This document shows positions 8,824-15,156 of a stretch of 15,156 nt of DNA, piece after piece (position 1 is the stretch's first letter; each line of letters opens with the position of its first letter). The notes below the pieces were generated by a model. It was not told the DNA's origin and did not search any database. It was given only the letters and a program-made list of their open reading frames with translations. This DNA is from 1-14-2-50-31-20 sp965370315 (GTDB taxonomy: Bacteria; Bacteroidota; Ignavibacteria; Ignavibacteriales; Melioribacteraceae). The translations under genes and the position numbers were made by a program. The stretch covers positions 1-15,156 of the forward strand of contig CBDUTO010000104.1 in assembly GCA_965370315.1 (NCBI GenBank), given 5' to 3'.

Positions 8824-9720
8824 ACTTATCTGTCTTGGTTTAAGATTTTGAGTAAATATTTTAAGGAAATAGATTATCTAATATTAAAGTTATGTATAAT
8901 CGAAAAGAATAAAAAGCCTTGGTTATTCTATTCTAAGTATTATTTAAAGTACTTTTCTAAGATATTTAGATTGCTGATAAATTTTAAGTTCTTATAAGAG
9001 ATGTGCATGAAAGTATCAGTAAGAAATAGTAATTAAAATGATTTTGGAAATAGACCTCTCTATATTTCTGCAGCTATCTACAATATTATTCTCACATAGC
9101 TTCTAAATTAGCATAGGAAAATGAAGCTTTGTTTTAAGATGTTTTGAAAAACAAATTCCTTAGGGTTTTACAATGTAATTTTGAAATCCTTAAGATGAGG
9201 TTTGGAGATGCAGGGGAGTATCTATAATTCCAATATGAATGAGTGGATAGAGTACCATGTCAGCTTTCAGATATTACCAGAGTTGTATTAAAAACCGTTC
9301 CCTTTTTGACACACTAATTCTAAAAAACAAATCGTTATAAATCAATGTCTTAATCGATGATAAAATCGCACCCCTTTTTTGATACAGATTCTCCATTTCT
9401 TTTTGGGGTAAATAGTATAACTTGAGCATCAAAAGATGTAAAACCATGAAATTTTTTTTGTAGTAACGAGTAGAATTTAGTGGCTTTATATATGGATGAG
9501 CAAATAAAAGGGACAACCTAATTCAACTAATTTACATCATTTCCTCAAATGACTATTGTAATTAAAGTAAGTTTATTAGTTGCAAATATTGTCTATTTAT
9601 TATTGTAACTGCAATATATAACTAATATCACCATCAAATATTTTTAACACTTGAGCATATAATTAACTGTTTCTGTATCATTCCAATATAAATTTTTTCA
9701 ATAAAAACGAAAAAGGTAAA
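8824..9720. other. 897-base AT-rich stretch without a convincing gene
   Basis: Upstream regions of two divergent genes (the Avs3a-like gene to the left, the recombinase to the right) meet here, so promoters for both must lie inside it. Every frame is broken by frequent stops. The longest minus-strand frame (9274-9516) has poor protein character, although an overlapping minus-strand frame ending near 9350 gives about 40 protein-like residues (FHGFTSFDAQVILFTPK). That may be a scrap of an old gene. TATAAT at 8895-8900 is on the plus strand and serves no visible gene. A weak promoter for the recombinase could be TTGAGC (9651-9656) with TATCAT (9676-9681), but the 19-base spacing is long. Confidence 0.5.
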
Positions 9721-10643
9721 ATGAAAAATAGCATTAAAGGTTTTTTATTCCATTGTGAAATAGAAAAAAGACTAAGTGTCAAAACTATCAAGGCATATAA
9801 GACAGATCTCAATCAATTTCTTGTTTTTCAAAAAGATAGTGATATTGAATCAATAGAGGAGATACAAAAAGAGGAACTTAAAGCTTATATATTGAAAATA
9901 TCTAAGCTTGCACCAAGAACAATAAAAAGAAAAGTTGCTACCTTGAAGGTGTTTTTCAATTTTCATGAATTTGAAGAAACAATTTTTCAAAATCCTTTTA
10001 GAAAAGTTAAAATTAACTTAAGGATGCCTATGCAGCTTCCATCAGTGATGACACTCAGTGAAGTTGAGAAAATATTGAAAACCGTAAAACAGTCTGTTAC
10101 TGATGTAACTGATAAAAGTTCCTTTGGCTATAAAGAAAAAATAAGAAACATCGCTGTTCTAGAATTACTCTTTGCAACTGGACTACGTGTCTCAGAACTA
10201 AGTTCACTAAAATATGATAATATCTTAAAAGATTTTTCTGCAATTAAAGTACTTGGGAAAGGAAGTAAAGAAAGAAACATCCCAATCACAAATTTCTATA
10301 TCAAAGATGCTCTAAAAAAATATCACAAGGTATTTAAATCAGAGATTGAGCAAAGTAGTTTTTTTTTGTCAACCGTTTAGGGTTTCAGCTCTCCGAACAA
10401 TCAGTAAGATATTTAGTAAAAAAAACAGCACTTAAAGCCAAAATAAGTAGAAACATTACTCCCCATGTCTTTCGCCATTCTTTTGCAACTTTACTTTTAG
10501 AGGAAGATGTGGATTTAAGGTATATCCAAAATTTATTAGGACATAGTTCTATTAGTACAACTCAAATATATACTCATGTAAATAGTAAAAAGAAAACCGA
10601 GATTTTAACTCTAAAACACCCTAGAAATTTTATGACGGTTTAG
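9721..10643 (+). pseudogene. XerC/D-like tyrosine recombinase, split by a frameshift in a T9 run
   Basis: The first frame (9721-10380, 219 aa) holds the N-terminal SAM-like DNA-binding domain and the start of the catalytic domain: Arg156 in FATGLRVSEL and Lys180 in LGKGSKER. It ends at TAG 10378-10380, just after nine T (10359-10367). The next frame continues without a gap from about 10368 to TAG 10641-10643. It carries the rest of the catalytic domain: HVFRHSFAT (HxxR at 10464-10475), LGHSS and the nucleophile Tyr at 10569-10571 in QIYTHV. With one more T the product would be about 307 aa, the usual size. The truncated form lacks HxxR, the second His and the Tyr, so it cannot be active. AAGG (9713-9716) is the ribosome site. 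The gene may be dead, length-variable at the T run, or rescued by slippage. Its target is unknown; the hairpin-rich region directly downstream is the obvious candidate. Confidence 0.85.
10359..10367 (+). other. T9 homopolymer at the recombinase frameshift
   Basis: Nine consecutive T occur exactly where the recombinase reading frame breaks. Ten T, or a -1 shift, restores the full protein. Runs of this length are typical sites of replication or polymerase slippage. Confidence 0.8.
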
Positions 10644-10650
10644 CCCCATC

Positions 10651-10796
10651 TATGCAATAGGAATAATGAATAGCTCTAAGTTGTTGTAATAAAAGCAATT
10701 ATTCTAATGCAAAGCATTAGAAATGGTTAAAATAAAGACTTATGCAACACATTGTATATTAGGGCTTTACGCACATTTATTGACTTCTATTGCATA
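10651..10796. repeat. Nested imperfect inverted repeat, possible recombination site
   Basis: Several paired arms are nested around one centre. The outermost is TATGCAATAG (10651-10660) with CTATTGCATA (10787-10796), a perfect 10-base match. Next is AGCTCTAA (10672-10679) with TTAGGGCT (10759-10766), 7 of 8. Shorter TTGTTG/CAACA-type pairing lies inside that, then TTCTAATGC (10702-10710) with GCATTAGAA (10714-10722), a perfect 9-base match around a 3-base loop. The whole can fold as one extended stem of about 147 bases, beginning 7 bases after the recombinase stop. It lacks a T run, so it is not a normal terminator. It could be a folded recombination site of attC type, a miniature transposable element with 10-base terminal repeats, or chance in AT-rich DNA for the weaker arms. 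Confidence 0.5.
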
Positions 10797-10841
10797 ATTC
10801 GGGTTTAGTTGGCTACTGAATAAAGGATAACTAATTATTAT
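10787..10841 (+). repeat. 55-base leader repeat, copy 1 (upstream of the STAND gene)
   Basis: These 55 bases recur, without a mismatch, as the reverse complement at 15102-15156. The copy runs from the right arm of the hairpin structure through a ribosome site (AAGGA, 10823-10827) to the second base of the STAND gene's ATG. The first mismatch is the G of that ATG (10842), which is A in the other copy. The left end of identity is unknown because the window stops there. Confidence 0.95.
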
Positions 10842-13800
10842 GAATTGTTTGGAATCCAAATTAATTAAGAAATTACAAACTGGGGAAATTACTCAGGAAG
10901 AATTGACTTATGATGAGGTTGAAAAAATTCTGTTTCATAAGTTCAAAAATAATATTCTCTCAAAATTTAAAAGTGCAAGAGTTAACATGCATAAAAAGGG
11001 GCCTATTGATATTATTGTTGAAAGTCAATTTGAGGTTCCTTCTATAACATTAGAAGAGAATATTTCAAATTATATTATTTACATTGAATGCAAACAAAGA
11101 GGTAGAAAATTAGAACTAGATGAAACTGCAAAAGTATTTTTAGTGGCTATTGCAGATTTACCAAACGAACTTGTTATTGTTTCTAAATCAGGAATATCAC
11201 CTCAGGCTTTAAGATACGCTTATCATTTTTTTACAATTGATAATTCTACTGGATACTTTAAAAATATTAAATTTAGAGTAACTTCAATAAACGAAATATT
11301 TGGTATAGAATCTATAAACAAAGTTCTCTCTAAGAATCTCATTGAGAATAGCATTGATTTTACAATTAATAAAACAAATGGGATTATTTCACAAGAAATA
11401 TATCACTCTCTCAGATCAAAAAAAATTCTAATTGCATTATCCAATTTGCACTATTATACAATTGAGGTGTTTCCAAAAGGAATATCAGTAAGTGAGTTGT
11501 ATATTAAGTCATCTAATGAAGAATTAATTCCTTTAACCCCATTGAAGCCAAGAGTAGAAGAGAAGTGTAAAAATTCAATGTCATTTAAGCTATCTTCAAA
11601 CACTCTTTTAGATTTGAATAATAAGGAATATACCATTATGGCAAAATATTCCAACGGACAATTACATAAGCTACCTGAATTTAAATATGATCTTATTGCA
11701 GATGATTTATTTAATTTTCTTATTCAACCAAAAGAGTGGAAGAGCATATTCAAAACACTGTCTTCAAACCTTCCTTCAATTATCTTGTTAGAAGGAATTG
11801 CGGGTATCGGGAAGAGCTTTTTTTGCGGTAAGCTGATTGGTGAATATAGAAACAGAGGTTATAGATGTAGTCAAATAACCATTTCTGATTTTACTTCCAA
11901 TGAATTGATATATAGGATTCTTTGGAATCTTATGTGGCCAGGTGGAGAAGCTCCTAAAAATAATAAAGAAACAATTATAGCTGAAAAAATAATTTCACGG
12001 TCACTAAGGAAATTATTAGGAGATACAGCAGAAGGTGATAAACTGGCGGAGGAAATAATTCACAAACAGTTTAATTCGGATAATATTATTGAATATATTA
12101 TTCTTATAGTGCAGATTATTTCCAAGCACCCTGAAGAAAACCTGATTTACATACAAGATGCTCATAAATTATCTCCTGAATTATTACGTACCTTCTCAAT
12201 TCTATTTTCGCGATTGCAAGATTCTGTTTTAGGTAAATTTACTTTTTTATTTGAATATAGAACATTAAAAAACGTACCAACAAATAATTGGAATTTATTC
12301 AAAGACAATTTGTTGATTAGTAATTCTTCAGAAATTGAGCATTTAGTTCTTCATGAAATTGATAAGAATGATTTAAAAAGTGGACTGAGTAAAATTATTA
12401 CAAATTCAGATATTGATGATTTAGCTGAAATCCTTTTCCAAAAAACTGGAGGTAATTTACTATTTATTGATCAATTGTTGAGATACTTCATTCGTCATAA
12501 TATTCTCCAATTGATCAATAAGTATATGTTCCATATTGTTGATTGGGTAGCTCTAAATGATCGTATCTCAGACCTCCCTTTAAAAATCAATTCTATATTG
12601 AGCATTAATACTCTTAATTTGTTACAAAATTATACACAAGAACGGAATTTTAAACCAGATGAACTATTCTATATAATTAGTAGACTATATATTGATGAAT
12701 TAGAGCAAGAGAAAGTTTGTGAAGATTTAAAAGTTACTAGTGAGTCAATTCAGGAAGTTGAAAGGTTGTTAATTAAGTATGGTTTTACCAAACCTTCTAT
12801 TTCAAGTGAAACAACAGTATTTTCTCATGAATTGATTGAAACTTCACTAAAAAGTGAGGTGAAACAATTGAGTTGTTTTGGCCTTCTAGTAAGAAGAATA
12901 CAAAATAGCTATAAACCAAATAATATAAGAGGTTACCTATCAATAGCTGAATTGACAAAAGATTCCATGGATTACAAGTATTCCTTTGCTTGTTATGATA
13001 AAGCTTCTGTAATGGCTTCTAATTCAAATAATTATAGCTTAAACAGGATTGCTCTGAATGGTTGTTACTTTTTAATGTTACAAGAAAATAGTAGTAATTC
13101 TGAAATATTAAGAAAAACAATTGCAATTGGTCTTAAGTTGAGTTCTGTTGAGATACAGGCTGGATCGCAATTGAGTGCAAAAAAAATTCTAAATAATATT
13201 GAAAATAATATTTTTAATCTATCCGAGCCTTTATATAATTCTGAAAAATATATTAGCCAGCATGAGCTCTTGAAGAACAAACTGATACTTCATACAAGAT
13301 TGATGGAACCTCATTATTTTATTGAGAACTTTGTGAAAATATTTAAAATTAAAGAACTATCAGGTAAGCATGTAAATAGTTTGCTTACTAGATTTATTTT
13401 AATCTGTTGCGCTGTTGGTTTTCCAAAATATGCAATGTTAATTGCATCAAAAATGCTGAAAAATAAAATCGGTTTTAGTGATCAAGAATTAAGTAGTTTT
13501 TATTCAGATATTGGGAGGATTTATATGCAATGTGAGCCAAGAATTGGATATGACTGTTGGAAATTAGGGGCAAAATATGATGTAACCTTTCGACAATTGA
13601 ATCATAATAGACTTAATATTCTAGTTGGAAAATTGCTGGCAGATAACATCTATGAAGATGATGTGAGTGAATTGGAAAATATTCTGAATAAAGCAGGGGT
13701 TGAAAATCAGAAAATCAGATTAAAAATTTACAAATCATTAAAATTCTTTTTTTGTGAGGATTGGGAGCAGGCAATATTTGAAACTGAAAAAATTATTGAT

Positions 13801-14190
13801 TTATGTAAAAGTGTAAATCAAATTTTTTGGATGTGGAAATGTTATAATAACATTGCGCTGGCTTTTGTAAAATTAGGTGATTTTAGTAGTTGCAACGCTT
13901 ACATTGAAAAAGGATTACAGCTTATTAATAATATTTCAGAATTTAATCAGCACGAAGAAGATTCTATAAGTCAAATTACTAAAGAAATTTTATCTAACTA
14001 TCAATTCCTCAAAGATTCGGAGAATCTAAAACCGCCATTGTATTCTGGTCTATTTAAGATTTTAGAATTTAATGATCAGATAATTAACAAACAGAATAAC
14101 AATTTATTAAGGATGCCAATAAATATTGAGGAGGATCATCTTTTACTAATTTCTTTTAAAGACTCAAGTCTTTTTTTAGCAATTGAATAA
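10840..14190 (+). CDS. PD-(D/E)XK nuclease - STAND ATPase - helical repeat protein, candidate defence protein (1116 aa)
   Basis: The start is the ATG at the edge of the leader repeat, with AAGGA at 10823-10827 (12-base spacer). Residues about 25-130 look like an Mrr-like PD-(D/E)XK nuclease: Asp57 in GPIDIIV, then Glu83-x-Lys85 in YIECKQR. After a linker domain (about 170-290) comes a P-loop ATPase with Walker A GIAGIGKS (Lys325), Walker B LIYIQDAH (Asp440) and a sensor-like FEYR segment. Residues about 575-670 resemble a winged-helix part ending in VFSHELIETSL, as in MalT/AAA_16-type STAND proteins. The C-terminus is helical with TPR-like units (about 707-740 and 996-1030). Nuclease-STAND-repeat architecture is that of Avs-like and other NLR-related phage sensors. 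It is much shorter than Avs3/Avs4 and has a different, DAH-type Walker B, so I cannot place it in a named class. Function is inferred. Confidence 0.75.
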   Translation: MNCLESKLIKKLQTGEITQEELTYDEVEKILFHKFKNNILSKFKSARVNMHKKGPIDIIVESQFEVPSITLEENISNYIIYIECKQRGRKLELDETAKVFLVAIADLPNELVIVSKSGISPQALRYAYHFFTIDNSTGYFKNIKFRVTSINEIFGIESINKVLSKNLIENSIDFTINKTNGIISQEIYHSLRSKKILIALSNLHYYTIEVFPKGISVSELYIKSSNEELIPLTPLKPRVEEKCKNSMSFKLSSNTLLDLNNKEYTIMAKYSNGQLHKLPEFKYDLIADDLFNFLIQPKEWKSIFKTLSSNLPSIILLEGIAGIGKSFFCGKLIGEYRNRGYRCSQITISDFTSNELIYRILWNLMWPGGEAPKNNKETIIAEKIISRSLRKLLGDTAEGDKLAEEIIHKQFNSDNIIEYIILIVQIISKHPEENLIYIQDAHKLSPELLRTFSILFSRLQDSVLGKFTFLFEYRTLKNVPTNNWNLFKDNLLISNSSEIEHLVLHEIDKNDLKSGLSKIITNSDIDDLAEILFQKTGGNLLFIDQLLRYFIRHNILQLINKYMFHIVDWVALNDRISDLPLKINSILSINTLNLLQNYTQERNFKPDELFYIISRLYIDELEQEKVCEDLKVTSESIQEVERLLIKYGFTKPSISSETTVFSHELIETSLKSEVKQLSCFGLLVRRIQNSYKPNNIRGYLSIAELTKDSMDYKYSFACYDKASVMASNSNNYSLNRIALNGCYFLMLQENSSNSEILRKTIAIGLKLSSVEIQAGSQLSAKKILNNIENNIFNLSEPLYNSEKYISQHELLKNKLILHTRLMEPHYFIENFVKIFKIKELSGKHVNSLLTRFILICCAVGFPKYAMLIASKMLKNKIGFSDQELSSFYSDIGRIYMQCEPRIGYDCWKLGAKYDVTFRQLNHNRLNILVGKLLADNIYEDDVSELENILNKAGVENQKIRLKIYKSLKFFFCEDWEQAIFETEKIIDLCKSVNQIFWMWKCYNNIALAFVKLGDFSSCNAYIEKGLQLINNISEFNQHEEDSISQITKEILSNYQFLKDSENLKPPLYSGLFKILEFNDQIINKQNNNLLRMPINIEEDHLLLISFKDSSLFLAIE
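14158..14177. terminator. Weak hairpin with T run at the 3' end of the STAND gene
   Basis: AAAGAC (14158-14163) and GTCTTT (14168-14173) pair around TCAA, followed by further T to 14177. It lies inside the last codons of the STAND gene and just beyond the stop of the convergent glycosyltransferase gene. The stem has only three G-C/C-G-containing core pairs, so it may be weak or accidental. No other terminator fits in the 4-base gap between the two stops. Confidence 0.3.
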
Positions 14191-14194
14191 TGTT

Positions 14195-15025
14195 TTAAAT
14201 AAAGAAATTTTTAATGGAAGAGCAGCAAATATCATATATTTCATTATTTCTTTCTCCAAGCATCATCAAATTTGTATTCTGAGGGTATGCCCATCTAAGC
14301 ATCATGGAACCTGCAAATCCCAATTCTTTCTCGTGCTCAATAACTTCTTTTTCTTTTACATCCCATAAAACAATAGCTTTTTTTTCAAATGCAGTTGCTA
14401 TATGTGCAAGGCTACTATCAAACCCGATAAAAAAATCTGAAGCCCAAATAATTGAAAAAGTTTGTCGTAATGTAAGATCTGGAAAAAGGGCATTGATTTT
14501 TTTACGATCATTTTTAATTATTCCAAGTTGGAGAAAACTATAATCCCTGAATGATTTAATTACATCATTCCAGTTTTTTTCGAACCAATCGATACGATTC
14601 TTAGGAGCTGTTTTACCATATGGATGAATACATATTATAGGTCTTTTAAATGAGCTCAAATAATCTAAAGCCCAAGCCTGCTCCTCAAAACTTAAATAAA
14701 GGTGTGGTTTGAGTTTCGTTGGCATTATTCCATAGGCAAAACAGATATTTTCAATAACATGCCCAAATTGACATGTATCGTCTTTCTGTTTGTTAATGAT
14801 TTTAATTAAATCGTCACTAGTTCTATTCGCATCAACAATCTCTTGAATATATGGATTGTTCTTCCAAATTGGGTAGTTGTCATTATCATTCACCGATTTT
14901 CCAACTATTGGATTAATAGGAGCGGTTAATATTTTAAGTCGTTTACCAAGTTTCAAAGAATAATATTTAATCAATGAAGAATAGCATAATACATTTCCAA
15001 TACCTGGCCCATTTGGTATACTCAA
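14195..15025 (-). CDS. GT9-like (heptosyltransferase-type) glycosyltransferase, start uncertain
   Basis: The 276 residues counted from TTG 15025 show a GT9 pattern. There is a glycine-rich N-terminal loop (PNGPGIGN), and near residue 130 the strand IICIHPYG opens the C-terminal sugar-nucleotide domain. The hallmark FIGFDSSLAHIATAF follows (about 199-213), equivalent to the 'GxDSgpaHxAaA' motif of heptosyltransferases. GT9 enzymes add heptose or related sugars to lipopolysaccharide or glycoproteins in the cytoplasm. It is shorter than the usual ~340 aa. The frame stays open upstream to 15112 (29 more codons, after TAA 15113-15115), and those residues look protein-like (YRSRFTKESSYKKSRAIAK), but contain no ATG. 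At the position where the sister leader has ATG there is ATA (15101-15103). The gene may have lost its 5' end or start codon by recombination at the leader, or may use TTG, ATT or ATA. It is convergent with the STAND gene, 4 bases apart. Confidence 0.7.
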   Translation of the reverse strand: MSIPNGPGIGNVLCYSSLIKYYSLKLGKRLKILTAPINPIVGKSVNDNDNYPIWKNNPYIQEIVDANRTSDDLIKIINKQKDDTCQFGHVIENICFAYGIMPTKLKPHLYLSFEEQAWALDYLSSFKRPIICIHPYGKTAPKNRIDWFEKNWNDVIKSFRDYSFLQLGIIKNDRKKINALFPDLTLRQTFSIIWASDFFIGFDSSLAHIATAFEKKAIVLWDVKEKEVIEHEKELGFAGSMMLRWAYPQNTNLMMLGERNNEIYDICCSSIKNFFI

Positions 15026-15101
15026 ATCACATCCGCATTGTTTTGCAATAGCCCGTGATTTCTTATATGAGCTTTCTTTAGTAAATCGACTTCTATAAGT
15101 T

Positions 15102-15156
15102 ATAATAATTAGTTATCCTTTATTCAGTAGCCAACTAAACCCGAATTATGCAATAG
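15102..15156 (-). repeat. 55-base leader repeat, copy 2 (upstream of the glycosyltransferase), reaching the window end
   Basis: This is a perfect inverted copy of 10787-10841, ending at the last base of the window, so its true length is unknown. It places the same ribosome-site-bearing leader before the glycosyltransferase frame, with ATA in place of ATG. Confidence 0.95.

Noticed and set aside
9274..9516. 80-residue minus-strand open frame
   Set aside because: It starts with TTG, has no ribosome site, has biased Leu/Tyr/Lys composition and no recognisable motif; an overlapping frame looks more protein-like but is itself only a fragment.
10702..10722. Perfect 9-base stem considered as the recombinase terminator
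   Set aside because: No T tract follows on either strand, so an intrinsic terminator is not supported; it is described instead as the core of the nested inverted repeat.
10780..10820. Promoter inside the leader (TTGACT at 10780-10785)
   Set aside because: No acceptable -10 box lies 16-18 bases downstream; TATAAT-like words sit only 8 bases away.
10787..15156. A complete insertion sequence or composite transposon bounded by the 55-base repeats
   Set aside because: No transposase lies between the repeats and no target duplication can be seen because the right end is cut; the TTGCATAATTC-like end resembles some insertion-sequence ends, but that is not enough.
1..15156. CRISPR array, tRNA or rRNA genes
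   Set aside because: No regularly spaced direct repeats and no cloverleaf-like or rRNA-like segments were found on either strand by eye.

Overview
The window looks like an accessory island from an AT-rich Gram-negative bacterium. The Gram-negative call rests mainly on a GT9 (heptosyltransferase-like) glycosyltransferase at the right edge. The genus cannot be fixed from sequence alone; an AT-rich gammaproteobacterium such as a Legionella relative and a Bacteroidota species are both possible. Clear Shine-Dalgarno sites in the left part argue mildly against Bacteroidota.

Left part (1-1732): three tightly packed or overlapping plus-strand genes of phage or plasmid type. They are the tail of a small membrane protein (1-186), an uncharacterised 155-aa protein (125-592) and a DUF932-like protein (595-1371). 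A good intrinsic terminator (1384-1408) and a decayed small gene with a good ribosome site but an early stop (1481-1732) follow.

Middle (1926-8823, minus strand): a two-gene anti-phage operon best read as AVAST type 3. It has a 2096-aa Cap4/DUF4297-like nuclease - STAND ATPase - large sensor protein (Avs3a-like), and a 238-aa partner (Avs3b-like) whose start lies 110 nt inside the end of the large gene. An 897-base stretch without a convincing gene separates it from the next module.

Right part (9721-15156): a XerC/D-like tyrosine recombinase is split by a one-base frameshift in a run of nine T. Its catalytic second half is intact in the next frame. It is followed by a roughly 147-base nested inverted-repeat structure, then by a 1116-aa protein with an N-terminal PD-(D/E)XK nuclease, a STAND P-loop ATPase and a helical/TPR-like C-terminus, which is a candidate second nuclease-STAND defence protein. 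A GT9-like glycosyltransferase lies in convergent orientation, 4 bases away stop to stop. The start regions of these two genes carry the same leader: an identical stretch of 55 bases lies in inverted orientation at 10787-10841 and 15102-15156. Identity ends exactly at the start codon: ATG in the STAND gene, ATA in the glycosyltransferase frame.

The part most worth follow-up is this right-hand module. A recombinase with an on/off homopolymer, a hairpin-rich site and two unrelated genes behind the same inverted leader suggest an invertible or cassette-like locus that exchanges genes behind a shared leader. A simpler reading is that the leader is just a dispersed repeat and the window end is a contig end inside it.
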